The notes under the pieces are model-generated. The model was not told where the DNA came from and did not search any database. It saw only the letters and a list, made by a program, of their open reading frames with translations. Shown one piece after another: positions 17,804 to 26,688 of a stretch of DNA of 64,000 nt. Position 1 is the first letter of the stretch. Every line of letters starts with the position of its first letter. The translations under genes were made by a program, and so were the position numbers. Source of the stretch: Rhodococcus phenolicus (GTDB taxonomy: Bacteria > Actinomycetota > Actinomycetes > Mycobacteriales > Mycobacteriaceae); the NCBI RefSeq assembly GCF_001646785.1, contig NZ_LRRH01000008.1:124001-188000 (forward strand), written 5' to 3'.

Positions 17804-19516
17804 ATGAGCATGCAGGAGTACGACATCGTCGTCGTCGGCAGCGGTGCCGGCGGAATGACCGCCGCCATCACCGCCGCCAACAAGGGCGCGAGTGTCGTCG
17901 TGATCGAGAAGGCCGCCTGCTACGGCGGCTCGAGCGCCCGCTCCGGCGGCGGCGTGTGGATCCCGAACAACGATGCACTGAAGACCGCCGGTGTCGACGA
18001 CACCCCCGACGCCGCGCGCACCTACCTGCACAGCATCATCGGCGACGTGGTGCCCGCCGAGAAGATCGACACCTACATCGACCGCGGCCCCGAGATGCTG
18101 TCCTTCGTCCAGAAGCACAGCGCCCTCGAACTGCAGTGGGTCCCCGGCTACTCCGACTACTACCCCGAGGCTCCGGGCGGCCGCGCGGGCGGCCGCTCGG
18201 TCGAGCCGAGCCCGTTCGACGGTCGCCGCCTCGGCGCGGACCTGGCCACGCTCGAACCCGACTACGCGCGGGCCCCGAAGAACTTCGTCATCACCCAGGC
18301 CGACTACAAGTGGCTGAACCTGCTGATACGCAATCCGCGCGGACCGCTGCGCGCCGCGAGGGTCGGCGCGCGTTTCGTGTGGGCCAATCTCACCAAGAAG
18401 CACCTGCTCGTGCGCGGCCAGGCGCTCATGGCCGGGCTGCGCATCGGCCTCCGCGACGCGAACGTGCCGCTGCTGCTGAACACCGCCCTGACCGATCTCG
18501 TCGTCGAGGACGGCGTCGTACGCGGCGTCAAGGTCGTCTCGGACGGTACCGAGCAGATCATCCGCGCCCGCAAGGGCGTCGTCCTCGCCAGCGGCGGCTT
18601 CGAGCACAACGACGAGATGCGCAAGCAGTACCAGCGCGCGCCGATCGGCACGGCATGGACGGTCGGCGCCAAGGCCAACACCGGCGACGGCATCCGCGCC
18701 GGCCAGGCCGCCGGGGGCGCTGTGGACTTCATGGACGACGCCTGGTGGGGTCCGTCCTTCCCGCTGACCGGCGGCCCGTGGTTCGCGCTGTCCGAGCGCA
18801 GCCTGCCCGGCTGCATCATGGTCAACGACTCCGGCAAGCGATTCGCCAACGAGTCCGCCCCGTACGTCGAGGCGACGCACGCGATGTACGGCGGCCCCCA
18901 CGGCCGCGGCGACGGTCCGGGCGAGAACATCCCGGCGTGGCTGATCCTCGACCAGCGCTACCGCGACCGCTACACCTTCGCCGGCATCACCCCGCGCACC
19001 CCGTTCCCCCGGCGCTGGCTCGAGGCCGGTGTGCTGGTGAAGGCCGGGTCCATCGGCGAACTCGCCGAGAAGATCGGTGTCCCCGCCGCCACCCTCACCG
19101 AGACCGTCGAACGGTTCAACGGTTTCGCCCGCAGCGGCAAGGACGAGGATTTCGGCCGCGGCGAATCGCGGTACGACCACTACTACGGCGATCCGCTGAA
19201 CAAGCCGAACCCGAGCCTGGGCGTCATCGGCAAGGCTCCTTTCTACGCATTCAAGGTGGTGCCCGGCGACCTCGGCACCAAGGGCGGACTCGTCACCGAC
19301 GTCGACGCCCGCGTGCTGCGCGAGGACGGAACCGTCATCGAGGGTCTGTACGCGGCCGGCAACGTCAGCTCCCCGGTCATGGGCCACACCTACGCCGGTC
19401 CCGGCGCGACCATCGGCCCCGCGATGACATTCGCCTACCTGGCGGTTCTCGACATCCTGGGCCGGGAAGCCCGGTCAACGGGAGAATCCGCCGTCGAGGC
19501 GGCCGAGCAGCACTAG
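17804..19516 (+). CDS. kstD: KstD, 3-ketosteroid delta-1-dehydrogenase
   Basis: 570 residues, FAD-dependent flavoprotein. N-terminal dinucleotide fold VVVGSGAGGMTAAITAANKGA, then the family mark CYGGSSARSGGGVWIPNN; the middle domain contains SGGFEHNDEMRKQY. The C-terminal AAGNVSSPVMGHTYAGPGATIGPAMTFAYLA closes the FAD site and carries active-site Tyr and Gly. It introduces the C1-C2 double bond into 3-ketosteroids, the step that with KshA leads to 9,10-seco cleavage. The ATG at 17804 is immediately after the KstR box, leaving no room for a Shine-Dalgarno; a second ATG two codons in is possible. The length suits the actinobacterial KstD group next to a MaoC gene (as Rv3537-Rv3538). Confidence 0.94.
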   Translation: MSMQEYDIVVVGSGAGGMTAAITAANKGASVVVIEKAACYGGSSARSGGGVWIPNNDALKTAGVDDTPDAARTYLHSIIGDVVPAEKIDTYIDRGPEMLSFVQKHSALELQWVPGYSDYYPEAPGGRAGGRSVEPSPFDGRRLGADLATLEPDYARAPKNFVITQADYKWLNLLIRNPRGPLRAARVGARFVWANLTKKHLLVRGQALMAGLRIGLRDANVPLLLNTALTDLVVEDGVVRGVKVVSDGTEQIIRARKGVVLASGGFEHNDEMRKQYQRAPIGTAWTVGAKANTGDGIRAGQAAGGAVDFMDDAWWGPSFPLTGGPWFALSERSLPGCIMVNDSGKRFANESAPYVEATHAMYGGPHGRGDGPGENIPAWLILDQRYRDRYTFAGITPRTPFPRRWLEAGVLVKAGSIGELAEKIGVPAATLTETVERFNGFARSGKDEDFGRGESRYDHYYGDPLNKPNPSLGVIGKAPFYAFKVVPGDLGTKGGLVTDVDARVLREDGTVIEGLYAAGNVSSPVMGHTYAGPGATIGPAMTFAYLAVLDILGREARSTGESAVEAAEQH

Positions 19517-19550
19517 TCTGCGGCCGGGACCGGACGGTCCCGCCCAGCGT

Positions 19551-19571
19551 GGCCGCTCCCCGGGAGCGGCC
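19551..19571 (+). terminator. Short GC hairpin between kstD and the MaoC hydratase
   Basis: GGCCGCTCCC at 19551-19560 pairs with GGGAGCGGCC at 19562-19571. It ends 18 bases before the GTG start at 19590. It could attenuate read-through from kstD or shape the leader. Confidence 0.45.
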
Positions 19572-19589
19572 GGTCAGAAAGGATCCCGC

Positions 19590-20450
19590 GTGCCCATCGA
19601 CCCCTCCGTCGCGATCGGTGCCGAACTGCCCTCCCAGGATTTCTCCTGGACGAGCAGCGAGGTGCAGCTGTACCACCTCGGCCTCGGCGCCGGCTCGCGT
19701 CCGACCGACCCCGCCGAACTGCGTTACCTGCGCGACGGCGACTCCCAGGTGTTGCCGACGTTCGCGACCGTCGCCGCGACCTTCCATGCGATCGAACCGC
19801 CGAAGGTGTCGTTCCCCGGCGTCGAGATCGACCTGGCCAAGGTCGTGCACGGCAGCCAGGAGGTCGTCGTGCACGCGCCGATCCCCGCGGACGGCAAAGG
19901 CCGCACGACCACTCGCATCGCCGAGGTGTGGGACAAAGGTAAGGCCGCGGTGATCGTCCAGGAGTCGACCACCGTCGACCCCGACGGCAACCCGTTGTGG
20001 ACAGCCCGGTCGTCGATCTTCGCGCGCGGCGAGGGCGGTTTCGGCGGCGAGCGCGGCCCGTCCGAGTCCGTCGAGTACCCCGACCGGGAGCCGGACGTCG
20101 AGGTGGACGTTCCCACGCTGCCGCAGCAGGCCCTGCTGTATCGCCTCTGCGGCGACCGCAACCCGTTGCACTCGGATCCGGAGTTCGCGAAGGGCGCCGG
20201 ATTCCCCGCCCCGATCCTGCACGGCCTGTGCACCTACGGGACCGTCTGCAAGGCCGCGACCGACGCGGTCCTCGACGGTGACGCGGCACGCGTGAAGGGT
20301 TTCCGCGCCCGGTTCGCCGGCGTGGTCTTCCCCGGCGAGACGCTGCGCGTCCGGATCTGGCGCGAGAGCGATCGGCTGCTGATGACCGCCGTGGTCGTCG
20401 AACGCGACCTCGCCCCCGCTCTCGCCGACGTGGTGCTCACCATCGCATAA
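19590..20450 (+). CDS. MaoC-family steroid enoyl-CoA hydratase (Hsd4B/ChsH3-like)
   Basis: 286 residues, double hot-dog hydratase-2 protein. The catalytic motif is LCGDRNPLHSDPEFAKGAGFPAPILHGLCTYG, where Asp and His activate water. The N-terminal hot-dog half lacks this motif, as in two-domain hydratases. It hydrates steroid enoyl-CoAs during side-chain beta-oxidation. The position directly after kstD and the length match the Rv3538 group, called Hsd4B or ChsH3 in mycobacteria. The start is GTG, with AGAAAGGA upstream. Probably co-transcribed with kstD, about 70 bases away. Confidence 0.85.
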   Translation: MPIDPSVAIGAELPSQDFSWTSSEVQLYHLGLGAGSRPTDPAELRYLRDGDSQVLPTFATVAATFHAIEPPKVSFPGVEIDLAKVVHGSQEVVVHAPIPADGKGRTTTRIAEVWDKGKAAVIVQESTTVDPDGNPLWTARSSIFARGEGGFGGERGPSESVEYPDREPDVEVDVPTLPQQALLYRLCGDRNPLHSDPEFAKGAGFPAPILHGLCTYGTVCKAATDAVLDGDAARVKGFRARFAGVVFPGETLRVRIWRESDRLLMTAVVVERDLAPALADVVLTIA

Positions 20451-20494
20451 CTTCCTTTTCGATCTCCTTTTCCCAACGAGAAAGTAGATCCTGC

Positions 20495-22240
20495 ATGACG
20501 ATTCGTGACGACTCACTGCGTCTGTCCCGGCGGGGATTCCTCGCCGCCGGGGCGGGCGTACTCGCTGCCACCGCATTGGGCGGATGGTCCCCGGCCCACG
20601 CCCTCCCGTTCGGATCGTCGGGCGCGACGCTGCCCGCACCCCCGCAGTTCCCCGAGGGCATCGCGCTGTTCCAGCAGGCGTATCAGAACTGGTCCAAGGA
20701 AATCATGCTCGACGCGGTGTGGACCTGCACGCCGACGAGCGCGGACGACGTGGTGCGCCTGGCGAACTGGGCACACGCGAACGGTTACACCATCCGGCCG
20801 CGCGGTGCCATGCACGGCTGGACCCCGCTGACCGTCGTCAACGGCGCTTCGGTGGACCGGGTGATCCTCGCGGACACGATGACTCATCTGGCGGGGGTGA
20901 GCGTGCAACCGGGCGGCGATCCCGCCACGGTGACCGCGGGCGCGGGGGCCACTCTCGACGCGATCACCACCGCACTCCAGGAACACGGGCTGGGATGGGC
21001 GAATCTTCCCGCGCCCGGTGTCCTCTCGATCGCCGGATCGCTCGCCGTCGACGCGCACGGTGCGGCGCTGCCCGCCGACGGTGAGGATCCGGTGCCGGGC
21101 AACACGTTCGGCTCGCTGAGCAACCTGGTCACGGAGATGACCGCGGTGGTGTGGACGGGCAGCGAATACGGTCTGCGCACCTTCCGCCGCTCCGACTCCG
21201 ACATCACCGCGCTGCTCACCAACCTCGGCCGCACGTTCGTCACCTCGGTGACGATGCAGGCCGGGCCGAACGCGCGGATGCGGTGCCGCAGTTACACCGA
21301 CATCGACTGGCGGGAGTTGTTCGCACCGGCCGGTGCGAGCGGCCGTACGTTCGAATCGTTCGTGCGTTCGGACGGACGCGCCGAGGCCATCTGGTATCCG
21401 TTCACGGACAAGCCGTGGATGAAGGTGTGGTCGATCGCACCGGAGAAACCGGCCGCATCCCGCGAGGTCACCGGACCCTACAACTACCCGTTCTCCGACA
21501 ACGTCCCCGAGCCGATCACCGATCTTCTCGGTCAGATCACGGCCGGAAACACCTCCATCGCACCGGCATTCGGCCAGACATATTACGGTGTGACGGTCGC
21601 CGGGCTCGCCGCGACGAACTCGAGCGACATCTGGGGCTGGTCGAAGGACCTGCAGTTCTACATCAAGGCCACCACACTTCGCCTGACCGAGGGTGGCGGC
21701 GCGGTACTCACCAGCCGGGCGAACATCGCCAACGTGATCCACGACTTCACCCACTGGTTCCACGAACGGATCGAACACTACCGTTCGCTGGGCCAGTACC
21801 CGCTCAACGGTCCCGTCGAGATCCGTTGCTGCGGTCTCGATCAACCCGGCGACGTGCGCGTCCCCTCGGCCGGTCCGCCCACGATCTCGGCGATGCGCCC
21901 CCGCCCCGACCATCCCGAGTGGGACACTGCGATCTGGCTGAACGTGCTCGGTGTCCCGGGAACTCCCGGCATGTTCGCGTTCTACCGGGAGATGGAACAG
22001 TGGATGCGGCAACGGTTCGCCGGTGGCGATTCCACGTTCCGGCCCGAATGGTCGAAGGGCTGGGCGTTCGGCCCCGACCTTCCCTACACGGACGACTCGA
22101 TTCTCGCCGGCGCGCTTCCCGACACCTACCGGCAGGGTGTCCCGGCGGACGAGAACTGGGATTCGGCCCGGCAGGTGTTCAACCGTCTCGATCCGCATCG
22201 GGTGTTCAGCAACAGCTTCCTGGACCGTCTGCTGCCCTGA
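20495..22240 (+). CDS. Secreted type II cholesterol oxidase (vanillyl-alcohol-oxidase fold)
   Basis: 581 residues. The N-terminus is a twin-arginine signal: LSRRGFLAAGAGVLAATALGG, cut near SPAHA. The mature part is an FAD-linked oxidase of the VAO/PCMH type (TPTSADDVVRLANWAHANGYTIRPRGAMHGWTPL), followed by a cholesterol-oxidase substrate domain with long steroid-binding segments. The His in GAMHGW lies where the flavin is covalently attached in the Brevibacterium type II enzyme. It oxidises and isomerises cholesterol to cholest-4-en-3-one outside the cell, giving H2O2. Tat export fits folding with bound flavin. It follows the MaoC gene by 44 bases and has no own KstR box. Confidence 0.88.
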   Translation: MTIRDDSLRLSRRGFLAAGAGVLAATALGGWSPAHALPFGSSGATLPAPPQFPEGIALFQQAYQNWSKEIMLDAVWTCTPTSADDVVRLANWAHANGYTIRPRGAMHGWTPLTVVNGASVDRVILADTMTHLAGVSVQPGGDPATVTAGAGATLDAITTALQEHGLGWANLPAPGVLSIAGSLAVDAHGAALPADGEDPVPGNTFGSLSNLVTEMTAVVWTGSEYGLRTFRRSDSDITALLTNLGRTFVTSVTMQAGPNARMRCRSYTDIDWRELFAPAGASGRTFESFVRSDGRAEAIWYPFTDKPWMKVWSIAPEKPAASREVTGPYNYPFSDNVPEPITDLLGQITAGNTSIAPAFGQTYYGVTVAGLAATNSSDIWGWSKDLQFYIKATTLRLTEGGGAVLTSRANIANVIHDFTHWFHERIEHYRSLGQYPLNGPVEIRCCGLDQPGDVRVPSAGPPTISAMRPRPDHPEWDTAIWLNVLGVPGTPGMFAFYREMEQWMRQRFAGGDSTFRPEWSKGWAFGPDLPYTDDSILAGALPDTYRQGVPADENWDSARQVFNRLDPHRVFSNSFLDRLLP

Positions 22241-22356
22241 ACACACGGTGGGTCACCCGGATCGGGTGAAGTTCCCGGAAACGACACCACGACGACGGAC
22301 CCGGCGCGCAAAATGGCGTTCCGGGTGGGGGCATTTCCGACTGGAAGGTGACCGTC

Positions 22357-22776
22357 GTGTCCGATGATGTGACCGTCGATCGGGGAAACACCAAGCAGAA
22401 GGTTGCCGCAGGCACGTCCCTTGCGGCAGCCGTCATTCTCATCACCGTCGGCATCCTGCAGTTCCTGCAGGGCATCGCCGCGGTCGCCGAGAACGAGCTG
22501 TTCGTGGTGGGCGTGGAGTACACGTTCAAGTTCGATTTCACGACGTGGGGCTGGATCCACATCGTGTTCGGAGTGGTGATCGTCGTCGTCGGCCTCGTCC
22601 TGTTGACGGGTGCCACGTGGGCCAGGATCGGCGCGATCATCCTGGCGGCGCTGTCGATTCTGGTGAACTTCATGTGGTTGCCGTACTACCCGTGGTGGTC
22701 GGTGCTGATCATCGCGCTCGACATCGTCGTCATCTGGGCGGTGTCCACCTGGCAGCCGGATCGCATCACCTACTGA
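22357..22776 (+). CDS. Small four-helix membrane protein, DUF7144-like (paralogue at 47249)
   Basis: 139 residues with four hydrophobic segments (about 20-45, 65-85, 88-108, 112-132) and the conserved LPYYPWWSVLIIALDIVVIWAVSTW end. About two thirds identical to the protein at 47249-47674. The alignment of the N-termini (VSDDVTV against MSEDVRV) and GGAAGG 8 bases upstream place the start at this GTG, not the GTG three codons earlier. Function unknown; widespread in actinobacteria and perhaps stress-related. Confidence 0.85.
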   Translation: MSDDVTVDRGNTKQKVAAGTSLAAAVILITVGILQFLQGIAAVAENELFVVGVEYTFKFDFTTWGWIHIVFGVVIVVVGLVLLTGATWARIGAIILAALSILVNFMWLPYYPWWSVLIIALDIVVIWAVSTWQPDRITY

Positions 22777-22787
22777 GTGAGAACATC

Positions 22788-22822
22788 CCGACCGCGGCAG
22801 GCGACCCACCTGCCGCGGTCGG
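22788..22822 (+). terminator. Hairpin terminator after the DUF7144-like gene
   Basis: Perfect 14-bp arms CCGACCGCGGCAGG (22788-22801) and CCTGCCGCGGTCGG (22809-22822) with a 7-base loop, starting 11 bases past the stop. Confidence 0.75.
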
Positions 22823-22848
22823 TTCCGTCTGCCGTGTTCCGCCGCTGC

Positions 22849-22854
22849 TAGGGT
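22849..22854 (+). promoter_or_regulatory. Probable -10 element of the secreted hydrolase gene
   Basis: TAGGGT, a TAnnnT element 8 bases before the ATG at 22863. The message would have no or almost no leader. Confidence 0.45.
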
Positions 22855-22862
22855 CCTTACCC

Positions 22863-23942
22863 ATGCGAAACACGAAGCGGTGGCTGGTCTGTGCGTTCGT
22901 CCCCGTCGCTGCGTCGCTGGGTGCTGCGGCGGTTCCCGTGACGGCGACCGCCGCGCCGGACACCGGTTCGCTGATCGCGCCGATCGGAGTCGACACCGAG
23001 GTCACGTTCGAATCGGACGGTCTCACCTTCTTCGGCAGCCTGCGGACACCGCAACACCCCGTCACCGGTACCGCGGCACTGCTACTGCCCGGCAGTGGCC
23101 CGACCGACCGCAACGGCAACCAGCCGGGCATCTCCGCCGACACGCTGATCCGAATCGCGAACATCCTGGCCGACCACGGCATCCCCAGCCTGCGCTTCGA
23201 CAAGTTCGGCAGCGGCGCGACCGGTCTCGGCGGTCTCGCACCGGAAGCCGTCGCGGGCTACGGTTTCGCCGATCAGGTCGACCATGCCGTCGCGGCCGCC
23301 GCCCTCCTGCGCGACCGCACCGGGGTCGGCCCGGATGGGCTGCTGGTGCTCGGCCACAGCGAAGGCGCGCTCACCGCGCTGGCATTGGCGGACCGGGGTG
23401 TCACGCCGACAGGTATCGGGCTGCTCCAGCCGCTGCCGATGCGGTACCTGGACCTGCTGCGCGCCCAGATCTCGGTGCAATTGGACGGCGCCACGGCGAG
23501 CGGACAGATGCCACCGGGTGAGGCCGACACCGTACGAGCCGATCTCGAGCGCACCGTCGAGTCCCTGCGCGCCACCGGTACCGTTCCGTCCGATGTGCAC
23601 CCGATGCTCGCGCAACTCGGGCTCAACGCCGCGAATGCGAAGTTCCTGTCCGAAGCGGACGCACTGGACCCGAGCCTTCTCGCGGCCGGACTGCCCGAGT
23701 CGACCTCGGTACTGCTGACCTGCTCGGACAAGGACCTCAACGTCTCCTGCGCCCAGGTCGGGCCACTGCGCGACGCACTCGCACACACGTCCGTGGATTT
23801 CCACCGGTTCGGCACCGCCAGCCACCTGCTGAAGGAACTCGGACCGGTACCGCCGAGCACTCTCGATACTCTCGTGCCGCTCCCGATGTCGACAGAGTTC
23901 TCCGCTGCACTGACCGAATGGGCCGGCGGTCACGGACGCTGA
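22863..23942 (+). CDS. Secreted alpha/beta hydrolase
   Basis: 359 residues. Sec signal peptide: MRNTKRW, a hydrophobic core, then ATAAPD. The mature protein has the alpha/beta-hydrolase pattern of the CocE/YqiA-like group: LLLPGSGPTDRNGNQPG (oxyanion loop), nucleophile LVLGHSEGAL, acid region LLTCSDKDLNVSC, and a late His in FGTASHLLKE. The two Cys of the acid region may form a disulphide, as expected outside the cell. Substrate unknown; an ester of the cell surface or a nutrient are both possible. It has its own promoter and follows a terminator. Confidence 0.82.
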   Translation: MRNTKRWLVCAFVPVAASLGAAAVPVTATAAPDTGSLIAPIGVDTEVTFESDGLTFFGSLRTPQHPVTGTAALLLPGSGPTDRNGNQPGISADTLIRIANILADHGIPSLRFDKFGSGATGLGGLAPEAVAGYGFADQVDHAVAAAALLRDRTGVGPDGLLVLGHSEGALTALALADRGVTPTGIGLLQPLPMRYLDLLRAQISVQLDGATASGQMPPGEADTVRADLERTVESLRATGTVPSDVHPMLAQLGLNAANAKFLSEADALDPSLLAAGLPESTSVLLTCSDKDLNVSCAQVGPLRDALAHTSVDFHRFGTASHLLKELGPVPPSTLDTLVPLPMSTEFSAALTEWAGGHGR

Positions 23943-23946
23943 TCCG

Positions 23947-24090
23947 GTGTTCCCGGTGGCCACCGTCGCGCTCGCGGGCTGCGGCAGCGACTCCGGCGAG
24001 CATCCGGTTTCGGGATCGGTGTGGCCGGCCGTGCCGTCCGATCCTGTCCCGGCCGATGTGCTCGCTGCGATTCTCGATCAGGACACATAA
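23947..24090 (+). CDS. Possible 47-residue lipoprotein-like fragment
   Basis: A short frame from GTG at 23947 to TAA encodes VFPVATVALAGC followed by GSDSGEHPVSGSVWP. L-A-G-C with a following G-S-D-S is a convincing lipobox. However, the stretch before it is only 11 residues and has no positive charge, so a normal signal peptide is missing. It begins 4 bases after the hydrolase stop. Either a decayed lipoprotein gene or a chance frame. Confidence 0.3.
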   Translation: MFPVATVALAGCGSDSGEHPVSGSVWPAVPSDPVPADVLAAILDQDT

Positions 24091-24299
24091 GCACCCGTTC
24101 GGTGGGAAGCCTCGAATGCCGGACACCCTCGATTCTCGTAGGGACGCGCCGTCCATGGATCCACCGGGGTGATCGTGCCCACACGCCGCGTCGTGTCGAC
24201 ACACAACCGCTACACCATGATCGTTCACCCGTGGGGGGGCAGCCGGCATCCGCTCCTGAGCTGGGAACGGCCACCTTTCACGGCTGGCCGCATCCACTT

Positions 24300-24500
24300 G
24301 CCATACTCGATTTCGTGAACGACGAGCTCGACCTGGACCGGGTGCTGCTGCCCGGCAAGAACGTCAAGGTGGGCAGCTTGCGGTTCTTTGTCGCCGGGCA
24401 ACGGTGGCAATGGTCGGACGTGTCCCGAGCGACCAGGCTTTCGAGGTGCTGGTGTGGCGTTCCCAAGAAACCAACACCAAGCTTCGCACTGTCGCGAGCA
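24300..24500 (+). pseudogene. Relic of a PAS-ANTAR regulator (internally deleted)
   Basis: Two fragments of one protein type overlap here in different frames. 24369-24419 reads VGSLRFFVAGQRWQWSD, the start of a PAS domain as found in actinobacterial PAS-ANTAR proteins. 24410-24500 reads AFEVLVWRSQETNTKLRTVA, the C-terminal RNA-binding ANTAR helix. The intervening ~130 residues are gone and the frames no longer match, so no functional protein can be made. It marks the stretch 23.9-25.5 kb as decaying DNA. Confidence 0.55.
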
Positions 24501-25479
24501 TCCGATCGGGGCGATGCGGACCAGCCTTCAGATCCCTGGCGAGCTGCGCAGCGCGTTCGACCATCTACTTCGCGGCCGGCCACCGCAGCAGGCGGATGGG
24601 AACCGATCCTCGCATTGACGGGCAACATCGTCTGCGTCGCGAGGGAGAGCCGCCAGCGTGACGGTGAGGCGATACCAACTCGGCGGGTCGTGATTGCCGA
24701 TGCGTACAACGGGTATCACCACCTGTAGCCGGACCGTCTTTCCGGAGGACAGCCCGGTCAGGTGCGACCGGTTCAGAAGCGCAGCCGGTGGCACCGCCTT
24801 CACACGGGAGGTCTGACGGGTTCGACCTGCATCGCATGGATCCTGTGAAGGGCCCCGGGAGCAAGTGCCATTCACGCCGCCTGCTCCCGGCCGCCTCACG
24901 CCCCGGCCCATCGAAACCGCAGTGGCCGAGACGAACCCATGCGGAACCCTTCGGGAAACCTGACACAACCGATTTCCGGCGCATCCGCCCGCTGTTCCGG
25001 GCATTTCCCGGTCGAGCGATCCCCCCGCGGACCCCACGAGACCTTCGCAACACTGCAGCAGCTGACCCCGGTCAGGAGCAACGAGGAAACCTGCCTATCT
25101 CTGCGCCGACCTCTGCGCCGACGAGGCTCGGGCATGGTTTCTCATCACGGTGCTTGCTGATCTGCCGAACACCCGCTCCGGGCTTGTTCGACTCTACGAC
25201 CCGGCCCCGGCAGGCACGGTGATCGAAGCGGCACCCATCCCCGGAGGCGGGTGAAGACCTGCCCCTCAGCGCAGCCGTGAACGGCGAGGCAGCAGACCTG
25301 CTCGGGTCGATCCGGGCTCTCGTCGCACCGCAGCAGTCCCCTCGCCCGCGACAAGAATCTGCTGTCCTTCCGCCCACCCCCGGGCGTGGAAGTGCGGGTC
25401 CCAGTGGACTGCGAGACCCCGATTGTCAACACAACCTCGGCATGCCGGAAGATCACCCTCACAAACGTAGGAGGATCAT
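24501..25479. other. Gene-poor stretch, nothing convincing
   Basis: About 980 bases with only short frames whose translations lack domain patterns and switch frame often. One 40-residue piece ending at the TGA at 25252-25254 (DEARAWFLITVLADLPNTR) has protein-like composition and may be another relic. The last bases contain GTAGGAGGATC, the ribosome site of the next gene. No RNA gene or clear hairpin was seen. Confidence 0.5.
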
Positions 25480-26688
25480 GTGGCAGACCCTGATGAAGGC
25501 TTCGGCCGGACCGGAACAGCCGGGGTGTCTCTGCTACTGATCGAGGACGACCCCGGCGATGCCCTGCTCGTCGAGGAGATGGCCGCCGAGGCGACCATCG
25601 ACTTCCACATCACCTGGGTGCGAACTCTCGACGAGGCACGCAACCGGCTCGCCACCGCGGCCCGCCCTGACTGCATCGTGCTGGATCTGAACCTGCCCGA
25701 CTCTCGCGGCCTCGACGCTCTGGGCATCATCGAGCGCCACGCATCGGATGTGCCGGTGATCGTGATGACCGGCCTGGCCGAGGAACAGGCCGGCCTGACC
25801 GCCGTCGCCGAAGGAGCCCAGGACTATCTGGTCAAAGGCGTCGTCGACACCGCCCTGCTCACCCGGTCGGTGCGCTACGCGATCGAACGCCAGAACGCCG
25901 CACGAACCGCGGCCGCACTGCAGGTGAGCGAACAACGCTCCCAGGAGAACGCCCGACTCGAACGCGGGCTGCTTCCCGTCCCCCTGTTGCGAACCGAGAA
26001 ACTGAAGGTGGTGACCCGCTACCGGCCGGGCCGGGACGCAGGTCTGCTCGGCGGCGACTTCTACGACGTCGTCGAACGCGACGACGGCACCGTGCACGTG
26101 CTGATCGGCGATGTCTGCGGGCACGGCGCCGACGAGGCCGCACTCGGCGTTGCCCTGCGCATATCCTGGCGCACACTGGTTCTCAGCGGTGTCGATGCAC
26201 CAGCAGCGATGAGGACCCTGGAACAGGTCCTGATCGCCGAACGACCCCGATCCCACATCTTCGCCACCGTGACCAGCATCGTCCTGGCCGCCGACCACCG
26301 CACCATCGAGGTGGTCCGGGCAGGACACCCCGGTTTCCTGCTGCGCACCCCCACCGGGGTGCAGTGGGTCGAGTGCCCCGGCGGGCCGGCACTGGGTTTG
26401 CGCAACAGGGCGGGCGCCTGGCAGAAGACCACCCTCGAGATCGACGACAACAGCGCGCTGGTGCTGTTCACCGACGGGCTGTTCGAAGCACGGATCGGCG
26501 AGCAGGACCGGCTGGGGGAAGAAGGCCTCCTCGGCTACGCGCGTTCCTGCGATATCGACTGCGGCGGAGACGAATTCGTCGACACCGTGATCGCCCGCGT
26601 CGAGACTCTCACAGCACCCTACGGGGGCCTGAGCGACGACGTCGCGGTCCTGCATCTGCAGTGGGACGACACCGAGACACCTGCATGA
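25480..26688 (+). CDS. Response-regulator receiver fused to PP2C (SpoIIE/RsbU-type) phosphatase
   Basis: 402 residues. Receiver domain at about 16-135: acidic pocket IEDDPGD, phospho-acceptor Asp69 in VLDLNLPD, conserved Lys in DYLVKG. A short coiled linker (QRNAARTAAALQVSEQRSQE) follows. PPM phosphatase domain at about 180-398 with metal-binding GGDFYDVV, IGDVCGHG, LVLFTDGLFEAR and GLSDDVAVL. It would dephosphorylate a STAS anti-anti-sigma protein when the receiver is phosphorylated; candidates are encoded at 29395-29799. The start is GTG at 25480 with GGAGG 5 bases upstream; an overlapping ATG two bases earlier is out of frame and stops after 20 codons. Overlaps the kinase gene (ATGA). Confidence 0.92.
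   Translation: MADPDEGFGRTGTAGVSLLLIEDDPGDALLVEEMAAEATIDFHITWVRTLDEARNRLATAARPDCIVLDLNLPDSRGLDALGIIERHASDVPVIVMTGLAEEQAGLTAVAEGAQDYLVKGVVDTALLTRSVRYAIERQNAARTAAALQVSEQRSQENARLERGLLPVPLLRTEKLKVVTRYRPGRDAGLLGGDFYDVVERDDGTVHVLIGDVCGHGADEAALGVALRISWRTLVLSGVDAPAAMRTLEQVLIAERPRSHIFATVTSIVLAADHRTIEVVRAGHPGFLLRTPTGVQWVECPGGPALGLRNRAGAWQKTTLEIDDNSALVLFTDGLFEARIGEQDRLGEEGLLGYARSCDIDCGGDEFVDTVIARVETLTAPYGGLSDDVAVLHLQWDDTETPA

Noticed and set aside
17396-19387. 663-codon minus-strand frame opposite kstD
   Set aside because: kstD is unmistakable on the plus strand; the opposite frame has no domain pattern and an abnormal composition.
25478-25540. ATG at 25478 as a start of a short protein
   Set aside because: It is out of frame with the receiver-phosphatase and stops after 20 codons; the GTG at 25480 has the correct frame and ribosome site.
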